Of a stretch of 64,000 bases of DNA, positions 26,459 through 35,400 are shown one piece after another (positions within the stretch are counted from its first letter, which is position 1; each line of letters opens with the position of its first letter). The notes below the pieces were generated by a model. That model had not been told where the DNA came from. It did no database searches and worked only from the letters and a program-made list of their open reading frames with translations. Source of the stretch: Flavobacterium psychrophilum (lineage in GTDB: Bacteria; Bacteroidota; Bacteroidia; Flavobacteriales; Flavobacteriaceae); NCBI GenBank assembly GCA_945872245.1, contig CAMBZB010000005.1, positions 1-64,000 on the forward strand, in the 5' to 3' direction. The translations under genes and the position numbers were made by a program.

Positions 26459-27595
26459 TTATTTTAGTTCTGATAAAGTTTCTTTTAAAGCTATGATAAA
26501 AGTATCGATGGCTTCTTTATTGATTGTCAATGGAGGAAGAATTCTCAATAAATTTTTATTGCTTGAACCTCCTGTGAAAATATGTTTTTCGATAATCATT
26601 TTCTTTCTTATAGCGCTCACATCAAAATCAAATTCAACACCCAACATCAATCCCCTCCCTTTTACTTTAATAATTTCAGGAATCACTTTGATAGCTTCGA
26701 AAAAATATTTTTCGATAGCTTGTACATTATCCATCAATTTTTGTTTTTCAATAATGTCTAAAACTGCAATTCCTGCAGCACAAGCCAAATGGCTTCCGCC
26801 AAATGTTGTTCCTAACAAACCGTGACTGGCTTTAAATTTAGGTGACGTTAATATTCCTCCAATTGGAAAACCATTTCCCATTCCCTTTGCCATACAAATA
26901 ATATCGGGTTTGATCCCATGGTGTTGGTGTGCAAAAAACTTACCGCTTCTTCCGTAACCAGATTGAACTTCGTCTAGAATTAAAACAACATCGTAGGTAT
27001 GACAAACTTTTTCTAATGCTTGAAAAAATGGGGTGGTACCCATATCTAAACCACCTACACCTTGTATTGGTTCAATGATAACACAAGCAACATCCCCTTT
27101 TTTTAATTCATTTTCGACTAGCTCAATATCGTTCAATGGCAAAAAAGTAACTACTTGTTGCGCATTCATCGGAGCTACAATCTTTGGATTGTCAGTTGTG
27201 GCTACTGCTGCAGATGTACGACCGTGAAAGGCATTGTTAAAAGAAACTACTCTTGATTTGTTAGTATGGAACGATGCCATTTTTAGGGCATTTTCGTTTG
27301 CTTCGGCTCCTGAACTGCAAAGAAAAAGACTATACTCTTCACAGTGCGACAATTTACCTAATTTATCAGCCAATTCTACCTGCAAAGGATTTTGTATAGC
27401 ATTTGAGTAAAAACTCAAATTATCTAATTGTTCTTTTACTTTGACCACGTATTCAGGATGGGTATGGCCAATAGAAATTACTCCGTGACCAGAGTATAAA
27501 TCTATATATTCGATTCCTTTGTCGTCAGTGATAGTAAAGTCTAATGCTTTTACTGGCGTGATAGGATATAATGGGTAAACGTCAAATAAATTCAT
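26459..27595 (-). CDS. argD: N-acylornithine aminotransferase
   Basis: Class III PLP aminotransferase making N-acylornithine from its semialdehyde and glutamate. The N-terminal S-G-H-G-V-I-S-I-G-H and the S-G-A-E-A-N-E-N-A-L-K phosphate loop are present. The metal-free cofactor motif L-D-E-V-Q-S-G-Y-G-R and PLP-binding Lys in M-A-K-G-M-G-N-G-F-P-I-G are intact. Length (378 aa) fits. By its place in the cluster the substrate is acylated; a side activity on ornithine is common in the family. Confidence 0.94.
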   Translation of the reverse strand: MNLFDVYPLYPITPVKALDFTITDDKGIEYIDLYSGHGVISIGHTHPEYVVKVKEQLDNLSFYSNAIQNPLQVELADKLGKLSHCEEYSLFLCSSGAEANENALKMASFHTNKSRVVSFNNAFHGRTSAAVATTDNPKIVAPMNAQQVVTFLPLNDIELVENELKKGDVACVIIEPIQGVGGLDMGTTPFFQALEKVCHTYDVVLILDEVQSGYGRSGKFFAHQHHGIKPDIICMAKGMGNGFPIGGILTSPKFKASHGLLGTTFGGSHLACAAGIAVLDIIEKQKLMDNVQAIEKYFFEAIKVIPEIIKVKGRGLMLGVEFDFDVSAIRKKMIIEKHIFTGGSSNKNLLRILPPLTINKEAIDTFIIALKETLSELK

Positions 27596-27604
27596 TTTTA
27601 AATT

Positions 27605-27701
27605 ATTTAAAGATTTAAAAATTGAAAAATTTAAAGATTTCAGAGTTTGTCTGAAAATAAAATTTTAATTGTTTTAATAATTTTTCAATCATTAAATCTT
27701 T
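27605..27701. repeat. Direct and inverted repeats in the argC-argD spacer
   Basis: ATTTAAAGATTT occurs at 27605-27616 and 27629-27640. Its complementary word TTAAATCTTT stands at 27692-27701 opposite AAAGATTTAA at 27609-27618, so the spacer can fold. The whole 122-nt gap is made of such words. No U-run marks it as a strong terminator. Confidence 0.6.
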
Positions 27702-27717
27702 CAATCTTTTAATTATT

Positions 27718-28695
27718 TTAGAACCCGCTTGGTTTTAAATGCAATCCAGTGCTTTCGTCCAACCCAAACATTAAATTCATATTCTGGATGGCTTGTCCTG
27801 AGGCACCTTTTACTAAATTATCGATTACCGATGTAATCAAAAGGCGGTCTCCTTTTTTTATCAAACTAATAATGCATTTGTTTGTTTGCACCACTTGTTT
27901 CATATTGATGTCAATGGTGGTAACAGTTACAAATGGCTGATCTTTATAAAAAGCTTTGTATGTTGTAACCACATCTTCTAAACTTCCTTCGATGTTTGTG
28001 TATAAAGTGGCAAAAATTCCTCTGGCAAAATCACCTCTATTGGGAACAAAAATCAATTCATTTTTATACGCTGCTTGCAACTGATTGACACTTTGGTTTA
28101 TTTCGCCCAAATGCTGGTGATTGAAAGCCTTATAATGCGACATATTGTTGTTTCTCCAACTGAAATGTGTCGTTTCTGAAGGGGTAACTCCTGCTCCGGT
28201 ACTTCCCGTTGTAGCATTGATATGCACATCATCGTTTAACAATCCATTCGACGCTAATGGTAATAATGCGAGTTGAATTGCAGTTGCAAAACAGCCCGGA
28301 TTGGCAATGAATTGAGCGTTTTTAATGTCGGTTTTATTCAATTCAGGTAAGCCATAAACAAAAGATTTTCCATTGAAGTCTTTGTCTTTGGTCAATCTGA
28401 AGTCATTTCCTAAATCAATGATTTTGGTTTCGTTTGAAAACTGGTTATTTTCTAAAAATGAAATAGATTTCCCGTGACCTAAACACAAGAAAACTACTTC
28501 CACATTAGGATTCACGGTATCGGTAAAATTCATTTCGATATCGCCCAACAAATCGTGATGCGCTATCGAAAGCGGTTTTCCTGCATTGGTTGTGCTGTAA
28601 ACAAAATCGATTTTGGCATTCGGGTGAAACATCAATATCCTGATGAGTTCGCCAGCCGTGTAACCTGAACCGCCAATTATTCCAATGTTAATCAT
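27718..28695 (-). CDS. argC: N-acyl-gamma-glutamyl-phosphate reductase
   Basis: NADPH-dependent reduction of acylglutamyl phosphate to the semialdehyde. The Rossmann start is I-I-G-G-S-G-Y-T-A-G-E-L, with T in place of the usual S-x-x-G phosphate loop. The active-site Cys is in A-N-P-G-C-F-A-T-A. The catalytic His region H-F-S-W-R-N-N-N and A-F-N-H-Q-H-L-G-E-I fit ArgC. At 325 aa it is of normal length. Repeat-filled spacers separate it from argG and argD on both sides. Confidence 0.94.
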   Translation of the reverse strand: MINIGIIGGSGYTAGELIRILMFHPNAKIDFVYSTTNAGKPLSIAHHDLLGDIEMNFTDTVNPNVEVVFLCLGHGKSISFLENNQFSNETKIIDLGNDFRLTKDKDFNGKSFVYGLPELNKTDIKNAQFIANPGCFATAIQLALLPLASNGLLNDDVHINATTGSTGAGVTPSETTHFSWRNNNMSHYKAFNHQHLGEINQSVNQLQAAYKNELIFVPNRGDFARGIFATLYTNIEGSLEDVVTTYKAFYKDQPFVTVTTIDINMKQVVQTNKCIISLIKKGDRLLITSVIDNLVKGASGQAIQNMNLMFGLDESTGLHLKPSGF

Positions 28696-28699
28696 AATT

Positions 28700-28770
28700 A
28701 TTTTAGATTTTAGATTGAAGATTAACGATTTTTAATTTTATAAGTAAGGTATTTCAGCCAAATCGTTAAT
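28700..28770. repeat. ATTTTAG x2 and an 11-bp inverted repeat between argG and argC
   Basis: Two ATTTTAG copies (28700-28713) match the word found four times at 49559. ATTAACGATTT (28721-28731) pairs perfectly with AAATCGTTAAT (28760-28770), giving an 11-bp stem with a 28-nt loop in the argG-argC spacer, a possible attenuation or processing point. Confidence 0.65.
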
Positions 28771-28788
28771 CAAAAATCGTCAATTTAT

Positions 28789-29982
28789 TTATTCGTAACT
28801 TATATCATTTACTGATGAAAATATGTTTTGGGCATTCCCTAAAATCTTAATAAATCCTTTCGCATCATCCGATGTCCAAGCATTGTTCATTTCACCATAT
28901 TGACCAAAACCGGTATTCATCAAATCATTATCCGATTCGATTCCGTCTAATGAAAAATGATACGGTTTCAAAGAAACAGTTACCGTTCCATTTACCGTTT
29001 CTTGAGTTGATTCAAGGAAAGTTTCGATGTTCCTCATTACAGGATCCAAAAATTGACCTTCGTGAAACAACATTCCGTACCAATTCCCTAGTTGTTCTTT
29101 CCAATATTGTTGCCATTTCCCAAGCGTGTGTTTCTCCAATAAATGGTGCGCTTTGATAATAATTAAAGGCGCTGCGGCTTCAAAACCAACTCTTCCTTTG
29201 ATTCCGATTATGGTATCGCCAACGTGAATATCTCTTCCAATTGCATAAGCACTGGCCAGTTTTTCAAGAGCAACAATATTGTTGGATGGTTTGTCTTTAA
29301 TACTATTTACGGCAACTAATTCCCCTTTTTCGAATTCTAAAGTTACTTTTTCCTCCCCCTCTTTTTGTAATTGCGAAGGATATGCTTTGCTTGGAAGCGG
29401 AAGGCTAGAAGTTAACGTTTCTTTACCTCCAACACTGGTTCCCCATAATCCTTTATTAATCGAATATTGTGCTTTTTCCCAAGAATATTCAACTCCATTA
29501 GCTTGTAAATAGGACACTTCTTCTTGACGAGATAATTTCAAGTCACGAATAGGAGTGATGATTTCAATTTCTGGAGCGATGGTTTGGAAAATTAAATCAA
29601 AACGGATTTGGTCGTTTCCTGCACCAGTACTTCCGTGGGCAATTGCATTGGCGCCTACTTTTTTGGCATATTTTATGGCTTCAATAGCTTGAAAAACACG
29701 CTCAGCACTTACAGATAGAGGATAAGTATTGTTCTTTAATACATTTCCATAAATCAAATACTTGATAGCTTTGTCATAATATTTGTCAAGAATAGAGAGG
29801 TTTGTATGTTGTGCACTTCCTAATTCGTAGGCTCTTTCTTCAATTGCAGTTAGCTCGGCTTCATCAAATCCGCCAGTATTTATCAATACGGTATGGACTT
29901 CATATCCTTTTTCATTTTTCAAATATTTTAGACAATAAGAAGTGTCTAATCCTCCGCTATAGGCTAATACTACTTTTTTCAT
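28789..29982 (-). CDS. argG: Argininosuccinate synthase
   Basis: ATP-dependent joining of citrulline and aspartate. The N-type ATP-pyrophosphatase loop A-Y-S-G-G-L-D-T-S-Y is at residues 8-17. G-S-T-G-A-G-N-D-Q-I-R-F and R-D-L-K-L-S-R-Q-E-E follow, all ArgG signatures. Length (397 aa) is standard. Its start is 1 nt past the stop of the GNAT gene, making a tight pair at the head of the cluster. Confidence 0.96.
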   Translation of the reverse strand: MKKVVLAYSGGLDTSYCLKYLKNEKGYEVHTVLINTGGFDEAELTAIEERAYELGSAQHTNLSILDKYYDKAIKYLIYGNVLKNNTYPLSVSAERVFQAIEAIKYAKKVGANAIAHGSTGAGNDQIRFDLIFQTIAPEIEIITPIRDLKLSRQEEVSYLQANGVEYSWEKAQYSINKGLWGTSVGGKETLTSSLPLPSKAYPSQLQKEGEEKVTLEFEKGELVAVNSIKDKPSNNIVALEKLASAYAIGRDIHVGDTIIGIKGRVGFEAAAPLIIIKAHHLLEKHTLGKWQQYWKEQLGNWYGMLFHEGQFLDPVMRNIETFLESTQETVNGTVTVSLKPYHFSLDGIESDNDLMNTGFGQYGEMNNAWTSDDAKGFIKILGNAQNIFSSVNDISYE

Positions 29983-29983
29983 T

Positions 29984-30604
29984 TTATTTATTTTTTAAAA
30001 ATAATGCTTGTTTTATTGCTTTTAATCGGTTCCAAATTCGCACGTTAAACGGGTGTTTTGGTGGGTCTTTCGGTTTTTCTTTTGGGTCATAGAGCATTCC
30101 GGTACACAAGCACATTTTGTTGTCTTTGCTTTTCAAAATTTCAAAATTGGTGCAGGTTTTACATCCAGACCAAAAACTGGGGTCTGTTGTTAATTCGGAA
30201 AACGGAACGGGTTTGTATCCCAAATCCGAATTGATTTTCATTACGGCCAAACCAGTCGTGATTCCAAATACTTTAGCATCCGGATATTTTTCTAAAGAAT
30301 AATCAAAAACAAATGACTTTATTTTTTTTGCCAATCCTAAATTTCTGTAATCAGGATGAACTATTAATCCTGAGTGTGCTACAAATTTCCCGTGTTGCCA
30401 ACTTTCGATATAGCAAAATCCTGCAAATTTATCTCCAATTAGGGCAATCACAGCATCTTTGTTCTCCATCTTTTTTTGGATGTAAGCAGGTGTTCGTTTT
30501 GCAATTCCGGTTCCTCTTAATAAGGCGGATGATTCAATGGTTTCGCATATTTCCTGCGAATATTTATAATGTTCTTCCTGAGTTACGACTATAGATATAT
30601 TCAT
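29984..30604 (-). CDS. GNAT-family N-acyltransferase, first gene of the arginine cluster
   Basis: A 206-aa GNAT protein. The acyl-CoA loop is R87-N-L-G-L-A-K with the preceding V-H-P-D-Y beta4 strand. Beyond the GNAT core is a C-terminal part with Cys148, Cys151, Cys165 and Cys167, spaced like a metal-binding knuckle. It is the first gene of the arginine cluster, 1 nt from argG. No other acylglutamate synthase (argA or argJ) is in the cluster, so this protein is the best candidate for that step. That role is inferred from context; it could also be an unrelated acetyltransferase. Confidence 0.8.
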   Translation of the reverse strand: MNISIVVTQEEHYKYSQEICETIESSALLRGTGIAKRTPAYIQKKMENKDAVIALIGDKFAGFCYIESWQHGKFVAHSGLIVHPDYRNLGLAKKIKSFVFDYSLEKYPDAKVFGITTGLAVMKINSDLGYKPVPFSELTTDPSFWSGCKTCTNFEILKSKDNKMCLCTGMLYDPKEKPKDPPKHPFNVRIWNRLKAIKQALFLKNK

Positions 30605-30907
30605 TTCAAGATTTGAATTTTAAATTAAATGGCGTGTTTAATGGTGTTAAAAAAACAGTGCAATTGTTTATTTTACTGCAAAATACCGCATAAATTGACG
30701 TATAAAAAACTATACTATTTTCAGGGTGTAATCCAAAGGATAAATGGTGTAATTTCAAAATAAAAAAAATGAAAAATGAATAAAAATAAACAAACACTTT
30801 TTGGTGACTATAGTTATAGCATCCGAACTTCGGGAGAAGTCGCAGGTCTGTTTATCCGTGATACAGGAGTGGTATGTAAACTTGGTTTATTCATCGGCGC
30901 AAATTTA
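30605..30907 (-). promoter_or_regulatory. Promoter and long leader of the arginine cluster
   Basis: On the minus strand TAAATTTG (30900-30907) is a -7 box, with TTG at 30925-30927 seventeen nt upstream. A start near 30893 would give a leader of about 290 nt before the GNAT gene. The leader begins with an unusually GC-rich patch (about 30800-30895) holding the hairpin CGACTTC-TCCC-GAAGTTCG and, inside it, the dyad CCGAACTTCGG (30823-30833); the rest is AT-rich. On the other strand the patch is open for 45 codons (30776-30913). A regulatory RNA, an operator or a small gene are all possible. Confidence 0.4.
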
Positions 30908-30971
30908 CACTAATTTTTGTAATACAATGCTAATTTTGTGTTTTTGTAACAAAATTTTGATTCTATGTTTT

Positions 30972-32255
30972 TTATTTTCTCACGAAGGGCGCAAGTAATT
31001 TACTGCAAACTTCTCCAAATCCAATTCTCACACCATTGTTTTTACAAAAACCTTTCATGATTACGGTGTCTCCGTCATTTATAAACTTACGTTCTGTTCC
31101 ATCATTGAGTTTAATTGGATTTTTTCCTCCCCAAGTTAATTCTAACATAGAGCCATAGCTATCTGGAGTTGGGCCGGAAATGGTTCCAGAACCCATCATA
31201 TCTCCTGAGTTTACTCTGCATCCATTGGATGTGTGATGCGTTAACTGTTGGCACATTGACCAATATATATATTTAAAGTTAGATCTGGTAACAACGGTTA
31301 CATTGTCATTCTCGGTTTGTATAGAAACATCTAAATTTATATCAAAATTATGTTTTCCTTTTTGTTGTAAATAGGGGAAAGGCGCAGGGTCTTGTTTTGG
31401 ACCCTTGGTTCTAAAGGGTTCCAAAGCATCCATGGTAATAATCCAAGGCGAAATGGAAGTGGCGAAGTTTTTTGATAAAAACGGACCAAGCGGCACGCTT
31501 TCCCATTTTTGAATGTCGCGAGCACTCCAATCGTTCATTAGAACCATTCCGAATATATAATCTTCAGCTTCATTTATTGGAATATTTTCCCCCATAACAT
31601 TAGTATCAGTGGTAATAAAACCAATTTCTAATTCAAAATCAATCATTCGTGAAGGACCGAAAACAGGTGTTGGTTCCCCATTCGGCAAAATTTGACCCAT
31701 AGGTCTATTTACTGGGATTCCAGAGGGAATAATGGTAGAACTTCTCCCATGATATCCCAAAGGAATATGAAGCCAGTTAGGTAGTAATGGGTTTTCTGAG
31801 TCGCGGAACATTTTTCCAACATTGGTTGCGTGTTCTTTGCTGGAATAAAAATCAGTATAATCTCCAATTAAGACCGGCAATTGCATTTCCACATCTTTCA
31901 TCTTGAAGATTACTATATCTTTATCTTTTTTGTTATCGCGTAATTTTGGATTTTTTTCGTCAAAAATATCGGCAATGCGATTCCGAACCAATCGCCAGGT
32001 CTTTTTTCCGTCAGAAATAAAGTCGTTCAAAGTATCTTGCAGGAACATATCATCCGTTAATTCGATTCCTTCAAAGTAATTTAATTGTTGTAAAGCTCCC
32101 AAGTCAATCGCGAAATCGCCAATTCGAGTTCCTACTGTCACAACATTTTCTTTCGTAAGAAAAACTCCAAAGGGAATGTTTTGAATAGGGAAATCAGTAT
32201 CAACAGGCACTTCTAGCCATGATTTTCTATCGATATTATTAGCAGTTATAGACAT
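30972..32255 (-). CDS. fahA: Fumarylacetoacetase
   Basis: Last enzyme of tyrosine and homogentisate breakdown, cleaving fumarylacetoacetate to fumarate and acetoacetate. The 427-aa length and two-domain layout match the eukaryote-type FAH rather than the short FAH-fold proteins. Visible motifs are D-F-Y-S-S-K-E-H-A-T (metal Asp and catalytic His), H-G-R-S-S, D-F-E-L-E-I-G (metal Glu pair), N-D-W-S-A-R-D-I-Q and the late G-S-G-T-I-S-G. It is a single gene with its own promoter at 32290; hmgA and hpd are not in the window. Confidence 0.95.
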   Translation of the reverse strand: MSITANNIDRKSWLEVPVDTDFPIQNIPFGVFLTKENVVTVGTRIGDFAIDLGALQQLNYFEGIELTDDMFLQDTLNDFISDGKKTWRLVRNRIADIFDEKNPKLRDNKKDKDIVIFKMKDVEMQLPVLIGDYTDFYSSKEHATNVGKMFRDSENPLLPNWLHIPLGYHGRSSTIIPSGIPVNRPMGQILPNGEPTPVFGPSRMIDFELEIGFITTDTNVMGENIPINEAEDYIFGMVLMNDWSARDIQKWESVPLGPFLSKNFATSISPWIITMDALEPFRTKGPKQDPAPFPYLQQKGKHNFDINLDVSIQTENDNVTVVTRSNFKYIYWSMCQQLTHHTSNGCRVNSGDMMGSGTISGPTPDSYGSMLELTWGGKNPIKLNDGTERKFINDGDTVIMKGFCKNNGVRIGFGEVCSKLLAPFVRK

Positions 32256-32289
32256 AACGGTGTTAATTATTTTGTTAAGAATTACTTAT

Positions 32290-32320
32290 CAAATATATTA
32301 TAATCTGACAATTTACCAAA
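32290..32320 (-). promoter_or_regulatory. Promoter of fahA
   Basis: Minus-strand TTTG (32317-32320), 19 nt, then TATATTTG (32290-32297): an exact match to the Bacteroidota TTTG-N19-TAnnTTTG promoter. The ATG at 32255 is about 30 nt downstream of the expected start point. Confidence 0.75.
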
Positions 32321-32330
32321 CGTTTTTTCG

Positions 32331-32338
32331 TATTTTTG
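32331..32338 (+). promoter_or_regulatory. -7 box of glyA
   Basis: TATTTTTG fits TAnnTTTG, 26 nt before the glyA ATG. It stands back to back with the fahA promoter, so the two divergent promoters share about 40 bp. Confidence 0.5.
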
Positions 32339-32364
32339 CGACAAATTAATAAAAAATCAAAGAA

Positions 32365-33639
32365 ATGCAACGCGACGAACAAATTTTCGATCTTATTTTA
32401 GAGGAACAAGACAGACAAATTCATGGATTAGAACTTATTGCATCCGAGAATTTTGTAAGTGATGAAGTAATGGAAGCAGCTGGTTCTGTTTTAACCAATA
32501 AATATGCCGAAGGATATCCTGGAAAAAGATACTACGGCGGTTGCGAAGTGGTTGATGTAATAGAACAAATTGCTATCGATAGAGCTAAAGAATTATTTGG
32601 AGCTGAGTATGCAAACGTACAACCCCACTCTGGTTCACAAGCGAATACAGCCGTTTATCATGCCTGTATTAAACCTGGAGATAAAATTTTAGGTTTTGAT
32701 TTGTCTCATGGAGGACATTTAACTCACGGTTCTCCCGTAAACTTTTCAGGACGTTTATATACCCCTTCCTTTTATGGTGTTGACAAAGAGACGGGAAGAT
32801 TAAACTATGATAAAATTCAAGAAATAGCAACAAAAGAACAGCCAAAATTAATTATCGCAGGTGCTTCGGCATATTCTCGTGATATCGATTTTGAGCGTTT
32901 CAGAGTAATTGCCGACAGTGTTGGGGCAATTTTATTAGCCGATATTTCTCATCCTGCAGGTCTTATCGCCAAAGGGTTGATGAATGACCCTTTGCCACAC
33001 TGCCATATTGTTACAACTACTACACATAAAACGTTGCGTGGTCCTCGTGGTGGTTTGATTATGATGGGTAAAGATTTTCCAAACCCATTTGGTTTGACTA
33101 CTCCAAAAGGAGAAATCAGAATGATGTCTTCTTTATTAGATTTAGCTGTTTTTCCTGGAAATCAAGGGGGGCCATTGATGCACATTATTGCTGCCAAAGC
33201 AGTAGCTTTTGGTGAAGCCTTACAAGATGAATTTTTTACCTATGCTTTACAATTGCAAAAAAATGCCAATGCTATGGCGGATGCTTTCGTAAAAAGAGGA
33301 TATGAAATTATTTCTGGAGGAACTGATAATCACATGATGTTGATTGATTTGAGAAACAAAAACATTTCTGGAAAAGATGCTGAAAATGCTTTAGTAAAAG
33401 CAGAGATTACGGTGAATAAAAATATGGTTCCTTTTGATGATAAATCACCATTTGTAACTTCCGGAATTCGTGTAGGAACTGCCGCTATTACCACTCGTGG
33501 ACTTGTTGAAGCAGACATGGAAACTATTGTTGAATTAATTGATAGAGTTTTGGTGGATCACACGAATGAGGATGTTATCGAACAAGTAGCCAGTGAAGTG
33601 AACGAAATGATGAGCGAAAGAGCGATTTTTGTTTTTTAA
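32365..33639 (+). CDS. glyA: Serine hydroxymethyltransferase
   Basis: Interconverts serine and glycine while charging tetrahydrofolate with a one-carbon unit. The PLP Lys lies in [15 protein letters not shown], an unmistakable SHMT signature. The N-terminal [10 protein letters not shown] and [13 protein letters not shown] motifs are also complete. Length 424 aa is normal. It is monocistronic, with a promoter box upstream and a long hairpin terminator 20 nt after the stop. Confidence 0.97.
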   Translation: MQRDEQIFDLILEEQDRQIHGLELIASENFVSDEVMEAAGSVLTNKYAEGYPGKRYYGGCEVVDVIEQIAIDRAKELFGAEYANVQPHSGSQANTAVYHACIKPGDKILGFDLSHGGHLTHGSPVNFSGRLYTPSFYGVDKETGRLNYDKIQEIATKEQPKLIIAGASAYSRDIDFERFRVIADSVGAILLADISHPAGLIAKGLMNDPLPHCHIVTTTTHKTLRGPRGGLIMMGKDFPNPFGLTTPKGEIRMMSSLLDLAVFPGNQGGPLMHIIAAKAVAFGEALQDEFFTYALQLQKNANAMADAFVKRGYEIISGGTDNHMMLIDLRNKNISGKDAENALVKAEITVNKNMVPFDDKSPFVTSGIRVGTAAITTRGLVEADMETIVELIDRVLVDHTNEDVIEQVASEVNEMMSERAIFVF

Positions 33640-33658
33640 AGAAAAAGGTTTTAATTTT

Positions 33659-33706
33659 AAAAGGTTATAATTTTAGCATATTTGACTAAATTTATAACCT
33701 TTTTTA
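33659..33706 (+). terminator. Terminator of glyA
   Basis: An 18-bp stem with one mismatch (33659-33676 with 33686-33703) around a 9-nt loop ends in a T run. It starts 20 nt after the glyA stop. The A-rich left side makes it usable on the minus strand too. Confidence 0.85.
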
Positions 33707-33768
33707 AAATTCAAACTCCCTAAATATGTCTTACTAAGGTCAAAATTACCAACTGACCAAAAAGAGAT

Positions 33769-33855
33769 AAATAGCAATCTGTAATGTTTCTCATTCGAAG
33801 AATCTGTGATTGCCGATTATGGAAAATGAGAAACGATAAACGGCTATTTTTTTGC
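33769..33855. repeat. Nested inverted repeats between glyA and the transporter
   Basis: Outer arms AAATAGC (33769-33775) and GCTATTT (33843-33849) enclose inner arms GTTTCTCATT (33786-33795) and AATGAGAAAC (33825-33834) with a 29-nt loop. A T run follows on the + strand. It could be a second terminator for glyA or a bidirectional one, but it is larger than needed for that. Confidence 0.6.
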
Positions 33856-33864
33856 ATTCTCTAA

Positions 33865-35133
33865 TCAACTCGTCAGCTGTAGGTAAATTAACGTAAAGGC
33901 AGCAGCGGTCATAATGAGTAATGCCATTCCTCCTAGCACATTTGATTTCCAATCATTGGTAAACCGACCCATTATTTTTTTGTTATTGGAAATGTGAAGA
34001 ATTATAGCGATTAAAACGGGTGCTGTCATTCCGTAAAGGATAGCGGTATAGATCAAAGCATTGATTGGCGAAATACCAACATAATTGAGTGAAAGTCCCA
34101 GTATTAAAGAAATGCTAATGACGACATAAAAAGCCTTTGCTTCATGGAATTTTTTATCCAGTCCCTGTTGCCATCCAAAAGTTTCCGTGATAATATAAGA
34201 AAGTGAACCGCTCAAAACAGGAATAGCGATAAGTCCGGTCCCAATTATTCCAATAGCAAAAAGAAGGTAAGCTAAATTTCCTGCTAATGGTTTTAATGCT
34301 ATAGCTGCCTGCTCTACGGTGTCAATATGATGAATTCCTCCTTTAAATAGAACAGTGCCCGTGGTGAGAATAATAAAGTACATCACAAAACCAGAAAAAG
34401 TCATTCCAAAATCAACATCTCCGTTTATTTCGTGAATTATCTTTTTGTTCACTATAAGATGTTTTTTTCGGTCATTCATTTCTTCCACTTCGACTGATGC
34501 TTGCCAAAAAAAGAGATAGGGTGAGATAGTGGTTCCAAGAATTCCCACAAGAATCCCCATAAACTCTTTGTTGAATTTAAGGGTAGGAATGAAAGTAGAT
34601 TTAAGAATTAGCACAAAATCTTGTTTGTATAAAAAAGGCACAATAAAATAAACTAACATTACGATGCATAGATATTTGAGGGTAGAGGCAATTTTATGGT
34701 ATGGCAAATAAATGATTAATCCCAAAAGTAAAATAGTAAACAAGACACTAAAATAAGTGGCATCAATAGACGGAAACAAGAGGTTTCCCACGGCACCCAT
34801 TCCGGCAATATCGGCACCAATATTCATTATAATGGCAGGAAAGCTAAACAAAAGCATGATATATAATACGGGTCTTGGGTAATTGTTTTTAAGTGCTCCT
34901 GTCAATCCATGGGAGGTAACCAAGCCTATTCGGGCACACATTTGTTGAATAGCAGCCATAAGTGGAAAGGCAATCAGAGAGGTCCATAACGTCGAAAGTC
35001 CATAAGCCGCACCCGCTTGAGAATAGGTAGCAATGCCGGAGGGATCATCATCACTAGCTCCAGTTACAAGACCAGGCCCAAGTAGTTTCCAAAAACGACT
35101 AATTTTGTTTTTTAGTTTTATTCGACTCTTCAT
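33865..35133 (-). CDS. NRAMP-related metal transporter with atypical metal site
   Basis: Inner-membrane divalent cation transporter of the SLC11/NRAMP superfamily with about 11 helices. Helix 1 carries D30-P-S-G33 where manganese/iron NRAMPs have D-P-G-N, and helix 6 reads G-T-T-I-S-P-Y-L where they have A-x-x-M-P-H-N. The metal-binding Asn, Met and His are thus all changed. Such replacement is known from the NRMT branch, which moves Mg2+ rather than soft transition metals. I chose the ATG at 35133 (422 aa); 14 more codons are open upstream. It stands alone, divergent from cysE. The family call is strong; the substrate is inferred. Confidence 0.85.
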   Translation of the reverse strand: MKSRIKLKNKISRFWKLLGPGLVTGASDDDPSGIATYSQAGAAYGLSTLWTSLIAFPLMAAIQQMCARIGLVTSHGLTGALKNNYPRPVLYIMLLFSFPAIIMNIGADIAGMGAVGNLLFPSIDATYFSVLFTILLLGLIIYLPYHKIASTLKYLCIVMLVYFIVPFLYKQDFVLILKSTFIPTLKFNKEFMGILVGILGTTISPYLFFWQASVEVEEMNDRKKHLIVNKKIIHEINGDVDFGMTFSGFVMYFIILTTGTVLFKGGIHHIDTVEQAAIALKPLAGNLAYLLFAIGIIGTGLIAIPVLSGSLSYIITETFGWQQGLDKKFHEAKAFYVVISISLILGLSLNYVGISPINALIYTAILYGMTAPVLIAIILHISNNKKIMGRFTNDWKSNVLGGMALLIMTAAAFTLIYLQLTS

Positions 35134-35400
35134 TTTACGCTGTTTTTTATTGGATTGTAATACTAAAATTGACATTAGTTTACTTGGTGTATTTCATGAA
35201 AAATGGAATGGCTTTCAGTAGCGATTATTTTAAGCTAATTTACAAATTTTAAAAATGAAAATTGCATAAATAGTGTCGTAACTATCCTTCGTTGTGTTTT
35301 TTCATTCTAATAATTGGTGAATTTATTCAACTAATTGTTGCTTCAATTTCTAAAAACACCTTACTTTTACGACCTATACTAACAATTCAACTTTAATATT

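Noticed and set aside
30776..30913. 45-codon open frame inside the arginine leader
   Set aside because: It opposes the leader and overlaps the promoter; no start signal or homologue is evident. Kept only as an alternative in the leader finding.
33659..33706. Small RNA gene at the glyA hairpin
   Set aside because: A long stem with a T run directly after a stop is fully explained as a terminator.
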